Below are positions 1-5,006 of a DNA stretch of 7,655 nt, one piece after another. Both the position numbers and the translations under genes were made by a program. How positions within the stretch are numbered: the stretch's first letter is position 1; each line of letters opens with the position of its first letter. This DNA is from JBHHZJ01 sp046758005 (lineage in GTDB: Bacteria; Pseudomonadota; Alphaproteobacteria; Kiloniellales; J153). The stretch is taken from assembly GCA_046758005.1 (NCBI GenBank), contig JBHHZJ010000127.1, forward strand, positions 1 to 7,655, in the 5' to 3' direction. The notes under the pieces are model-generated. The model was given only the letters and a program-made list of their open reading frames with translations, searched no databases and was not told where the DNA came from.

Positions 1-54
1 AGCATCTGCCTTCTAAGCAGAGGGTCGCAGGTTCGAATCCTGCCGGGCGCACCA
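1..54 (+). tRNA. tRNA-Arg (anticodon TCT), 3' portion; 5' end outside the window
   Basis: The anticodon stem is TCTGC (5-9) paired with GCAGA (17-21). It encloses a 7-base loop with anticodon TCT at 12-14, which reads AGA/AGG codons for arginine. The T-arm follows, with GCAGG (27-31) and CCTGC (39-43) around the TTCGAAT loop. Then come the 3' acceptor strand CGGGCGC (44-50), discriminator A51 and a genomically encoded CCA (52-54). The acceptor 5' strand and most of the D-arm lie to the left of the window. No clear T-tract terminator follows. The next gene converges on it from the minus strand. Confidence 0.95.
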
Positions 55-80
55 ATTCCCTCGGCGCGCACTGCACCGCC

Positions 81-383
81 TCATGTCGCCGTCAGAACGA
101 TCATCCAGAGCACGGTTCCCACGCGGGCCAGTTCCGCCCACGTCTTCCGGCCCGGGTAGCGATCCGCACTGCGCCAGACGGCCACGGCCACGAAAATGTT
201 GTAGGGGACGGGCGCGGCGAAGGCCAGGACCACGAGGAGCGTGTCCGCGTCCCTTTCCAGCAAGGCCAGAAACGCCAGATGGGTGGCGAGATTGATCAGC
301 AGCGCGTAGCCTATGGCGTACTGCCAGAACGCCTTGCCGAGCGGGATCTCGCCCGCCCACAGCTGCTTGACCAGCCTTGTCAT
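81..383 (-). CDS. Small predicted membrane protein, three helices, function unknown (100 aa)
   Basis: The preferred start is the ATG at 383, beginning MTRLVKQLW. It is preceded by GAGG with a 6-base spacer, whereas an in-frame upstream start at 431 lies inside the terminator-like hairpin. Hydrophobic stretches at about residues 19-42, 48-70 and 83-99 predict three membrane helices. The first is preceded by an amphipathic, basic N-terminus. A conserved-looking WRSADRYPGRKTW loop (70-82) sits between helices 2 and 3. It reminds me of short uncharacterised alphaproteobacterial inner-membrane proteins with a WRSA-x-RY motif, but I cannot name the family. It stands alone, convergent with the tRNA, and is separated from the upstream small gene by a terminator. 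Confidence 0.65.
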   Translation of the reverse strand: MTRLVKQLWAGEIPLGKAFWQYAIGYALLINLATHLAFLALLERDADTLLVVLAFAAPVPYNIFVAVAVWRSADRYPGRKTWAELARVGTVLWMIVLTAT

Positions 384-432
384 CGTGCGCCTCGGACCGG
401 CCATCTTCCCGCAAAGCGGCCGGCGCGACAAA

Positions 433-455
433 GGAAAAGCCCCGCCGGGGCGGGG
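433..455 (-). terminator. Rho-independent-type terminator between the two small minus-strand genes
   Basis: Read on the minus strand, CCCCGC-CCCG-GCGGGG (455-440) forms a 6-bp all-G/C stem with a 4-base loop. It is followed directly by CTTTTCC. The site lies about 100 bases past the stop codon of the 66-aa gene and 50 bases before the start of the 100-aa gene. It therefore most likely ends transcription of the former and implies that the latter has its own promoter. Confidence 0.65.
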
Positions 456-555
456 ACAAATCGGTCGCCTTGAGATTTTGCGCTCCGGCGCCGCGGCCGC
501 CCCCTTGGCCCGGGTCCGTCGCCGTCGGGCCCTCCCGCGGCCGCGACCCGGTCGC

Positions 556-756
556 CTACCGCCGGCGGATGCGCACGGCCACCGCGCGCCGCCAGGGCCA
601 GCCCAGCCCGAGCGCGCCGCACACGATGCCGGCCGGCACCGCGGCCGACGCCGCCGCGTCGGCCGAGAGGTCCAGCGCGACGGCGAGCACGGCCACGGCC
701 AATCCTCCCACGACCGCGCCCATGTAACCGCAGACGACGGATTTGACGATCCTCAT
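556..756 (-). CDS. Small predicted membrane protein, two helices, function unknown (66 aa)
   Basis: The start is the ATG at 756 (MRIVKSVVCGYMG...), preceded by GGGGAAGGGTC, a strong purine-rich ribosome binding site. An in-frame GTG/ATG further upstream at 792 lacks this. The protein has two hydrophobic segments, at about residues 5-26 and 32-54, rich in Ala, Val and Gly with a short acidic turn (DLSAD) between them. The tail is very basic (RRAVAVRIRRR), and positive-inside logic would put it in the cytoplasm. No family is recognised. Support for it being real comes from the ribosome binding site, a well-spaced promoter 54 bases upstream and a terminator downstream. It may be a small regulatory or structural membrane peptide. 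Confidence 0.6.
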   Translation of the reverse strand: MRIVKSVVCGYMGAVVGGLAVAVLAVALDLSADAAASAAVPAGIVCGALGLGWPWRRAVAVRIRRR

Positions 757-809
757 GACCCTTCCCCAAGTGCCGCGAACCGGAGCGGCCATCCGCGCCG
801 ATCAAGACA

Positions 810-838
810 ATTTTAATAAAATATTAAGTTTCAATCAA
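810..838 (-). promoter_or_regulatory. Sigma70-like promoter with possible UP element, driving the 66-aa gene
   Basis: On the minus strand TTGATT (838-833) and TAAAAT (815-810) are separated by exactly 17 bases. They match the -35 and -10 consensus at 4/6 and 5/6 positions. The predicted start point is near 803, giving a leader of about 47 bases before the ATG at 756. The 40 bases upstream of the -35 (839-880) are almost all A/T, as in UP elements contacted by the RNA polymerase alpha subunit. Because the whole island is A/T, chance matches are more likely than usual. Confidence 0.5.
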
Positions 839-853
839 TAATTATAAATATTT

Positions 854-878
854 ATTAACCTATATTATTAACTATATT
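854..878. repeat. Tandem direct repeat of 13 and 12 bp in the AT-rich island
   Basis: ATTAACCTATATT (854-866) is followed immediately by ATTAACTATATT (867-878), identical apart from one missing C. It lies just upstream of the minus-strand promoter, where a transcription factor or UP-element contact could sit. It may simply reflect slippage in low-complexity sequence. Confidence 0.6.
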
Positions 879-891
879 GACCGCGCGTTGT

Positions 892-908
892 GGCGCGACG
901 CCTTTTTT
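892..908 (+). terminator. Weak terminator-like hairpin with T6 tract
   Basis: GGCG-CGA-CGCC (892-902) is followed by TTTTTT (903-908). The stem is only 4 bp and no plus-strand gene lies upstream. If functional, it would end a short transcript arising in the AT-rich island. It may be fortuitous. Confidence 0.25.
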
Positions 909-1054
909 CATGCCTCGGGGTCGGCCGGCGCCCAGACCCGGCGCCTTGACCCGACGTGGCCCCGTGCCGGGCTCCGGATTTTACAGTCTTTACAAGCCGA
1001 GGTGTGGGGGGTGTGAAGGGCGCACAACAATTTATGTTTTATGCCAATCGATTA

Positions 1055-1096
1055 TTGACGACGGCGACAGCCTGTAAAATACATACAGGTATACAT
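1055..1096 (+). promoter_or_regulatory. Possible promoter/operator region upstream of the microprotein gene
   Basis: An inverted repeat CCTGTA-N7-TACAGG spans 1071-1089 and overlaps a -10-like TAAAAT (1075-1080). A TTGACG lies upstream at 1055-1060, but its 14-base spacer is too short for a normal sigma70 promoter. A second -10-like TATACAT is at 1090-1096, and the motif ATACAT recurs at 1079 and 1091. An orphan TTGACA at 1108-1113 has no matching -10. The palindrome is suggestive of a dimeric regulator site. Its identity is unknown. Confidence 0.3.
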
Positions 1097-1177
1097 GACG
1101 AGGCGTCTTGACACGGGTTTTCGGTCGGCGTCCCGCCACGAAACGCCCCGGACACGCCACCCTTGGAGGATTGCGAG

Positions 1178-1261
1178 ATGAGCTTCCTGAAAAAGAACCC
1201 CTGGATCGTCCTGGTTTCGGTGTTCATCGTTCTGGTCGCCCTCGGCATCGCGACCAGCTAA
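1178..1261 (+). CDS. Single-helix membrane microprotein, function unknown (27 aa)
   Basis: The ATG at 1178 is preceded by TTGGAGGATTGCGAG, giving a strong GGAGG ribosome binding site with a 7-8-base spacer. The 27-residue product has a short basic N-terminus (MSFLKKNPW), then a continuous hydrophobic stretch from about residue 9 to 25, and ends ATS-TAA. This is a typical N-in single-pass membrane peptide. Of the 26 sense codons after ATG, 23 end in G or C, matching the coding bias of the neighbours. Small inner-membrane peptides of this size often bind and stabilise a larger complex, but I do not recognise this one and nothing next to it is an obvious partner. It is convergent with modC, with a hairpin between them. 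Confidence 0.6.
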   Translation: MSFLKKNPWIVLVSVFIVLVALGIATS

Positions 1262-1350
1262 TACCAGCCACCGGCCGAGGCCGCCCAAGGCCGCGGCGAA
1301 GGCCCCTGCCCGCGTCTCTTCCGCCGCCCGAGGCCGCGCACGCATGACCG

Positions 1351-1378
1351 CATTGCCGGACCCATCGGTCCGGCAATG
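1351..1378. terminator. Strong hairpin between convergent genes, possible bidirectional terminator
   Basis: CATTGCCGGACC (1351-1362) pairs perfectly with GGTCCGGCAATG (1367-1378), giving a 12-bp stem with a 4-base loop CATC. It sits between the plus-strand microprotein gene (stop 1261) and the minus-strand modC (stop 1430). A terminator or 3'-end stabiliser serving both would be expected there. Neither side has a T-tract, so classical Rho-independent termination is doubtful. Confidence 0.5.
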
Positions 1379-1429
1379 TACGTATGGGCGCGACGCGACG
1401 CTGCGCCCGCGGCCGTATGCGACCGTCGT

Positions 1430-2575
1430 TCAATCAGCGGGTCGATCCGGCGCGCACAGGAAGCGCGCCGGGCCGGCGCTGCGTCCCAGGCTGTAACGGT
1501 CGACGGCCACCGCCTTGACCAGCGCGTAGACCGCCGCGCCCGGCGCCAGGGCGAGGTCGTGCAGCGAGCGGCGGGTGATCCGCGCCCACAGCGCCGCCCC
1601 GCCCGCGTCGAGCCGCAGGTCGACCAAGGCGCCTTCCTCGCCGCCGATGTCGCGCACCACGCAGGGCAAGACGTTGAGGATGCTCAGCCCCTCCGGCCGC
1701 TCCCGGGCGAGCGCCACGTCGCGGGCGCGGATCCTGAGGCGCAGGGTCGAGCCGACCGGCAGGTCGATGCGCGGCACGCGCAACCGCCCGCCGGCAAAGG
1801 CGAGTTCGCTCAGGCCGAAGGCCTCGTCGTGGGCCTCGACCCGCGCCTGGAGCACGGCGCCGGCTTCGTAGCGGCCGGTGAGCGGGCGCAGGTCCAGGCG
1901 GCTGGTCAGGTCGTCGAGCGCGCCGACCGCCTCGACCCGGCCGTCGGAGATCAGCACGAGGGTGTCGGCCAGGCGCACGATCTCCGGCATGGCGTGGCTG
2001 ACGTAGACGATCGGTACGGCGAACTCGTCGCGCAACCGCTCGATGAATGGCAGGATCTCCTCCTTGCGCGGCTGGTCGAGGGAGGCGAGCGGCTCGTCCA
2101 TCAGAAGCAGGCGCGGGTTGGCGAGCAGCGCGCGGCCCAGGGCGACGCGCTGCTTCTCGCCGCCCGAAAGCTGGCGCGGCCGGCGCGCCAGCAGGCCCTC
2201 CAGGCCGAGCAGGCCGACGATGTGGTCGAGGCCGATGCGGCGCGCGGCGCGCGGCGCGCGGGCCAGGCCGTAGGTCAGGTTGCCGCGCACGCTGAGGTGC
2301 GGAAACAGGCGGCCTTCCTGGAACACGTAGCCGAGGCGCCGGCGCTCCGGCGGCACGTCGACGCCGCGCGCGGAGTCGAAAAGCACCGCGCCGTTGACCG
2401 CGATACGCCCTCTGTCCGGCCGAAGCAGCCCGGCCAGCATGTTGACCAGGGACGTCTTGCCCGCGCCGGAGCGGCCGAACAGGGCCACGATCCCCGAGCT
2501 CGCGCAGGAAAAGTCGGACTCGATCCGAAACCCGCCCAGGTCCTTCTCGACGCTCACCTCCAACATGGCCCTCAC
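1430..2575 (-). CDS. modC: Molybdate ABC transporter ATP-binding protein ModC
   Basis: This is the cytoplasmic ATPase that powers molybdate import with ModB and ModA. ABC motifs occur in order: Walker A GRSGAGKT (34-41), Q-loop Gln86, signature LSGGE (136-140), Walker B LLLMD (156-160) with catalytic Glu161, D-loop SLD (165-167) and switch His194. A C-terminal Mop/TOBE-type domain (about 296-361) is diagnostic of ModC against other importer ATPases and binds oxyanions. The 381-aa length is close to the usual size. The listed GTG start at 2575 overlaps the modB stop by 4 bases (GTGA), suggesting translational coupling. An ATG three codons later (2566), giving MLEVSVEK, fits the family's usual N-terminus equally well. 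It is the last gene of modABC. A triple 7-bp repeat lies at 2239-2259, around residues 106-112. Confidence 0.95.
   Translation of the reverse strand: MRAMLEVSVEKDLGGFRIESDFSCASSGIVALFGRSGAGKTSLVNMLAGLLRPDRGRIAVNGAVLFDSARGVDVPPERRRLGYVFQEGRLFPHLSVRGNLTYGLARAPRAARRIGLDHIVGLLGLEGLLARRPRQLSGGEKQRVALGRALLANPRLLLMDEPLASLDQPRKEEILPFIERLRDEFAVPIVYVSHAMPEIVRLADTLVLISDGRVEAVGALDDLTSRLDLRPLTGRYEAGAVLQARVEAHDEAFGLSELAFAGGRLRVPRIDLPVGSTLRLRIRARDVALARERPEGLSILNVLPCVVRDIGGEEGALVDLRLDAGGAALWARITRRSLHDLALAPGAAVYALVKAVAVDRYSLGRSAGPARFLCAPDRPAD
2239..2259. repeat. Three tandem copies of GGCGCGC inside modC
   Basis: GGCGCGC occurs three times head to tail (2239-2245, 2246-2252, 2253-2259). It encodes the Ala/Arg-rich stretch ARAPRAARR of ModC, in the helical region between the Q-loop and the signature motif. 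The 7-base unit is not a multiple of three, so gain or loss of one copy would shift the frame. Confidence 0.7.
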
Positions 2576-3264
2576 CCGTCGATTCGCGCGCGCAAACGGC
2601 GCGCCACGACCTCGGAGGCGGCCAGGGCGGCCAGCGACAGCAGCACGGACAGGACCGCCAGGCGCAGCGCCGGCCCCTCCCCGCCCGGGGTCTGGATCAG
2701 GCCGTACAGGGCGAGCGGCAGGGTGCGGGTCTCACCCGGGATGTTGGCGGCGAAGGTGATCGTGGCGCCGAACTCGCCCAGGCTGCGGGCGAAGGCGAGC
2801 AGCGCGCCGACCACGATCCCCGGCGCCATGAGCGGCAGCGTGACGGTCGCGAACACGCGCGCCGGCGAGGCGCCCAGGGTCCGCGCCGCCGCCTCCAGGC
2901 GCCGGTCGACCGATTCGAGCGACAGGCGCATGGCCCGGACCATGAGCGGGAACGCCATGATCGCGGCGGCCAGCGCCGCGCCCTGCCAGGTGAACGGCAG
3001 GCCGACCCCGAACCAGTCGAACAGCAGCCGGCCGAGCGGACCCTCGCGTCCGAGCAGGAGCAGGAGCAGGTAACCCACGACCACCGGCGGCAGGACCAGC
3101 GGCAGGTGGACGAGGCCGTTCAGCGCGCCCTTGCCGAGAAAATCCCGCCGCGCGAGCAGCCAGGCAACGAACAGGCCCACGGGAAGGCTGGTCAGCACGC
3201 TCCACAGGGCCACGCGCAAACTCAGGCGCAGCGCCTCGCTCTCGAGCGGGCTGACCTCGAACAT
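2572..3264 (-). CDS. modB: Molybdate ABC transporter permease ModB
   Basis: Inner-membrane channel subunit of the molybdate importer, forming a homodimer that docks ModC. At 230 aa it has the usual ModB length, with about five predicted helices (roughly 14-36, 50-72, 93-112, 146-166, 200-221). The cytoplasmic EAA loop that contacts the ATPase is clear: EAAARTLGASPARVFATVTL starting at residue 124, with the invariant Gly131. It is followed by the ModB-typical RSLGEFGAT segment (160-168). The ATG at 3264 lies 6 bases after the modA stop, and the stop overlaps the modC start by 4 bases, so modABC is tightly coupled. No independent promoter is seen. Confidence 0.95.
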   Translation of the reverse strand: MFEVSPLESEALRLSLRVALWSVLTSLPVGLFVAWLLARRDFLGKGALNGLVHLPLVLPPVVVGYLLLLLLGREGPLGRLLFDWFGVGLPFTWQGAALAAAIMAFPLMVRAMRLSLESVDRRLEAAARTLGASPARVFATVTLPLMAPGIVVGALLAFARSLGEFGATITFAANIPGETRTLPLALYGLIQTPGGEGPALRLAVLSVLLSLAALAASEVVARRLRARIDG

Positions 3265-3270
3265 CCCGGC

Positions 3271-4104
3271 TCAACCCCCGCGGGCCGGTGCGATGAAGCC
3301 TTGGGCGCGGAAGATGGCGCGCGCCCGCGGCCCCCGCAGGAAGCGGTAGAACGCCTCGACCGCCGGCGACCGCCGGCCGGCGACGACCGCCAAAGGGTAG
3401 ACGATCGGACCCTGGCCGTCGGCCGGAAAGGTCGCGACCACGCGCACCCGCGCCCCGATCGCCGCGTCCGTGGCGTAGACGATTCCGGCCGCCGCCTCGC
3501 CGCGCTCGACCAGCGCCAGGGCGGCGCGCGCGTCGCCGGCGAAAGCCGCCTTGGGCGCCAACTCGTCCCACACGCCCAGCCGCTCGAGCGCGGCCTTGGC
3601 GTAGATGCCCGCCGGCACGTGGCCGGGATCGCCCATGGCCAGCCGGCCCTCTCCCAGGGCCGCGGCGAGCGCGAAGCCGGGCGCGAGCGCAACCTCCAGC
3701 CGACTCCTCCGCGGGGCAATCAGGACTAGGCGGTTGCCGAGCAGATCGATCCGGCTGGCCGGGTCGATCACCCCCTTCCTCGCCAAAGCGTCCATCCAGG
3801 CGTTGTTGGCCGAAAGGAAGAGGTCGGCCGGCGCCCCCCGGGCGATCTGCTGGGCCAGGGTCGAGGACGCCGCGAAGACGGTCCGGACCGCGCCGCCCCC
3901 CTCGGCGGCGAAGGCCGCCGCCACGGCCTGGACCGCGTTGGCGGTGCTCGCCGCGGCGAACACGGTCACGGGCCGCTCGGCGCGCCCGGGCCCGCCGCCC
4001 ACGCCGACAAGGGAGGCGATCGCCAAGACCGCCAGGGCCCGCAAGGGCCTTGGCGTCAGAGCCTTGATTCGGCGGCGAACGCATCCGGACGACGGCACGG
4101 CCAC
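3271..4104 (-). CDS. modA: Periplasmic molybdate-binding protein ModA
   Basis: Captures molybdate (and usually tungstate) in the periplasm and delivers it to ModB. The N-terminus carries a signal peptide: basic residues near 10-14, a hydrophobic core at about 21-36, and a probable cleavage site after GRA (42). Family signatures follow: VFAAAST (48-54, oxyanion ligand Ser53), VFAASSTLAQQI (76-87, second serine ligand near 80), GAPADLFLSAN (90-100), GDPGHVPAGIYAK (158-170) and GIVYATDA (207-214, ligand Tyr210). The length of 277 aa is slightly above average because of a long leader. The GTG at 4104 has GGGGAGG only 3 bases upstream. The in-frame GTG at 4098 has a 9-base spacer and is an attractive alternative start. 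It heads modABC behind a promoter with a ModE-like operator. Confidence 0.93.
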   Translation of the reverse strand: MAVPSSGCVRRRIKALTPRPLRALAVLAIASLVGVGGGPGRAERPVTVFAAASTANAVQAVAAAFAAEGGGAVRTVFAASSTLAQQIARGAPADLFLSANNAWMDALARKGVIDPASRIDLLGNRLVLIAPRRSRLEVALAPGFALAAALGEGRLAMGDPGHVPAGIYAKAALERLGVWDELAPKAAFAGDARAALALVERGEAAAGIVYATDAAIGARVRVVATFPADGQGPIVYPLAVVAGRRSPAVEAFYRFLRGPRARAIFRAQGFIAPARGG

Positions 4105-4137
4105 GGTCCTCCCCGCCCGGCACGAATGCGGGCGCCT

Positions 4138-4162
4138 GGATATATCTGAGCATATATAACGA
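4138..4162 (-). promoter_or_regulatory. Putative ModE operator at the modABC promoter
   Basis: The plus strand reads GATATATC (4139-4146), a 6-base spacer, and TATATAACGA (4153-4162). TATATAACG is one canonical ModE half-site. The opposite half keeps the TATAT core but loses the outer CGTTA. The element overlaps the predicted -10 hexamer of the modABC promoter and lies directly between modE and modA. That is the arrangement expected for molybdate-dependent repression. The match is to the enterobacterial consensus as I remember it. Confidence 0.65.
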
Positions 4163-4181
4163 AGGCGGCCCGGTTCGACAA
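4153..4181 (-). promoter_or_regulatory. Sigma70-like promoter of modABC
   Basis: On the minus strand TTGTCG (4181-4176) and TATATA (4158-4153) are 17 bases apart. They match the -35 and -10 consensus at 4/6 and 5/6 positions. Initiation near 4146 gives a leader of about 40 bases before the modA start. The -10 lies inside the ModE-like element, so repressor binding would block polymerase. Confidence 0.6.
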
Positions 4182-4199
4182 AGGCCGATCGGGCCGGCC
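4180..4199 (-). terminator. Weak hairpin after modE, overlapping the modABC -35
   Basis: On the minus strand GGCCG (4199-4195) can pair with CGGCC (4187-4183) across a 7-base loop, followed by TTT. The stem is short and the T-tract minimal. If it terminates at all it would be partial, so some readthrough from modE into modA is plausible. Confidence 0.2.
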
Positions 4200-4219
4200 G
4201 GGCCGGGATTTTTCGCCAA

Positions 4220-4582
4220 TTACTCGGAGCCGGAACCCGGGTCCCGCGGGCTCAGCAGCCTGCGGAACTCCGCCATGTCGCGCGCCACGCAGTCCTGCGC
4301 CTTGGCTTCCATGGCGCGATAACGGGCCAGCGCCTCGCGGCCGAGCGGGGTCAGCCGCGCCCCGCCCCCGCCCGGGCCGCCGCGCGACGCCTGCACCAGC
4401 GGGGCGCGAAAGCACCGGTTCATGGTCTCGACCAGGAGCCAGGCGCGCCGGTAGGACATGCCCATGCGCCGCGCGGCGCCGGTGATCGAACCCTCCTCGC
4501 CGATCGCCTCCAGCAGGTCGGCCTTGCCCGGCCCCATGGCGATCGAGGAGCCCATGAGCACGCGCAGCCGCGGCTCGGTCAC
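4220..4582 (-). CDS. modE: ModE-type winged helix-turn-helix regulator, DNA-binding domain only (120 aa)
   Basis: A transcriptional regulator of the LysR-like winged-HTH fold found at the N-terminus of ModE. The recognition region is GSITGAARRMGMSYRRAW (31-48) followed by VETMN (51-55), closely paralleling the ModE HTH. The wing is residues 61-79, with the glycine-rich SRGGPGGGGARLTPLG typical of the family. An alpha-helical tail (83-110) probably mediates dimerisation. Escherichia coli ModE is about 262 aa with two C-terminal Mop domains that bind molybdate. These are absent here and the gene ends cleanly with a TAA, so this is a natural short form and not a visible frameshift. The start is a GTG 16 bases after the hisI stop, with a perfect 14-bp palindrome in place of a Shine-Dalgarno. 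An ATG at codon 10 is a less likely alternative. The probable target is the operator before modA. Confidence 0.85.
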   Translation of the reverse strand: MTEPRLRVLMGSSIAMGPGKADLLEAIGEEGSITGAARRMGMSYRRAWLLVETMNRCFRAPLVQASRGGPGGGGARLTPLGREALARYRAMEAKAQDCVARDMAEFRRLLSPRDPGSGSE

Positions 4583-4584
4583 GG

Positions 4585-4598
4585 CCGGGGGCCCCCGG
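4585..4598. repeat. Perfect 14-bp palindrome in the hisI-modE junction
   Basis: CCGGGGGCCCCCGG is its own reverse complement and fills the gap between the hisI stop (4599-4601) and the modE GTG (4582). In RNA it could form an intermolecular pairing or a very short hairpin, and it takes the place of a normal ribosome binding site for modE. ModE translation may therefore depend on coupling to hisI. Confidence 0.5.
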
Positions 4599-5006
4599 TC
4601 ACTCCCCGTAGAGGTCGCGCGGGTCGACCTCCACCGGCAGGACCTCGTCGATCCGGCCGTCCGGGCGCACGATCCGGTAAAAGCAGCTGCGCCGTCCGGT
4701 GTGGCAGGCCACCCCGGTCTGCTCGACCTTCAGCAGAATCGCGTCGCCGTCGCAGTCGAGCCGCAGCTCGACCAGGCGTTGGACCTGTCCGGAGCGTTCG
4801 CCCTTGCGCCACAGCCGCCGGCGCGCCCGCGACCAGTAGCAGACCCGCCCCGTGGCCAGGGTCTCGACCAACGCCTCGCGGTTCATCCACGCCATCATGA
4901 GGATTTCGCCCGTATCGTGCTGCTGTGCGACCGCCGGCACCAGGCCGTCGGCGCCGAATCGGACGGCCGCCGCGACCGCCGGGGCGAGCGTGTCGGGCGG
5001 GCTCAT
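4599..5006 (-). CDS. hisI: Phosphoribosyl-AMP cyclohydrolase HisI
   Basis: Catalyses the third step of histidine biosynthesis in the cytoplasm, hydrolytic opening of the purine ring of phosphoribosyl-AMP to ProFAR. The stand-alone 135-aa form lacks the HisE pyrophosphohydrolase domain. The signatures are complete: MAWMNREAL (38-46), VCYWSRARRRLWRKGE (55-70), metal-binding aspartates in LDCDGDAILLKVEQ (83-96; Asp84, 86, 88, with Cys85) and GVACHTGRRSCFY (98-110) with zinc-ligand cysteines 101 and 108. The ATG at 5006 has GGGAGG with a 6-7-base spacer and overlaps the metC stop by 4 bases (ATGA). hisI is often in a his cluster or beside hisF. Pairing with metC and mod genes is less usual. Confidence 0.95.
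   Translation of the reverse strand: MSPPDTLAPAVAAAVRFGADGLVPAVAQQHDTGEILMMAWMNREALVETLATGRVCYWSRARRRLWRKGERSGQVQRLVELRLDCDGDAILLKVEQTGVACHTGRRSCFYRIVRPDGRIDEVLPVEVDPRDLYGE

Larger units (their letters stand above)
757..1177. other. 421-bp intergenic region with a 72-bp AT-rich island
   Basis: No credible gene is seen here on either strand. Positions 809-880 contain only 7 G/C bases in 72, in a window that is otherwise strongly G+C rich. The island carries a minus-strand promoter (810-838), long A/T tracts upstream of it that could act as an UP element, and a tandem 12-13-bp repeat (854-878). From about 881 to 1010 the sequence returns to high G+C. From 1029 to 1096 it is moderately A+T rich again and holds possible promoter or operator elements for the plus-strand microprotein at 1178. 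Confidence 0.7.

Noticed and set aside
1..80. tRNA-Arg 3' end as an attachment site for an integrated element
   Set aside because: tRNA-Arg genes are common integration targets, but no integrase gene and no repeat of the tRNA 3' end is seen downstream in this window.
380..805. Minus-strand 141-codon frame over the 66-aa gene and terminator
   Set aside because: Arg/Gly-rich product, crosses a terminator hairpin, and competes with the better-supported 66-aa frame.
1071..1089. LexA (SOS) box reading of CCTGTAAAATACATACAGG
   Set aside because: CTGT and ACAG are 9 bases apart, while the Escherichia coli-type box has 8. Alphaproteobacterial LexA sites use a different direct-repeat motif (GTTC-N7-GTTC).
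1376..3073. Long plus-strand open frame (565 codons) opposite modC and modB
   Set aside because: It lies antisense to well-conserved ModC/ModB, its product is low-complexity Arg/Ala/Gln-rich sequence without domains, and such open frames are routine shadows in G+C-rich DNA.
2732..4219. Minus-strand open frame of 495 codons across modA and modB
   Set aside because: It runs in another frame through both recognised genes and its product is compositionally biased (Arg/Gly/Pro) with no fold signature.
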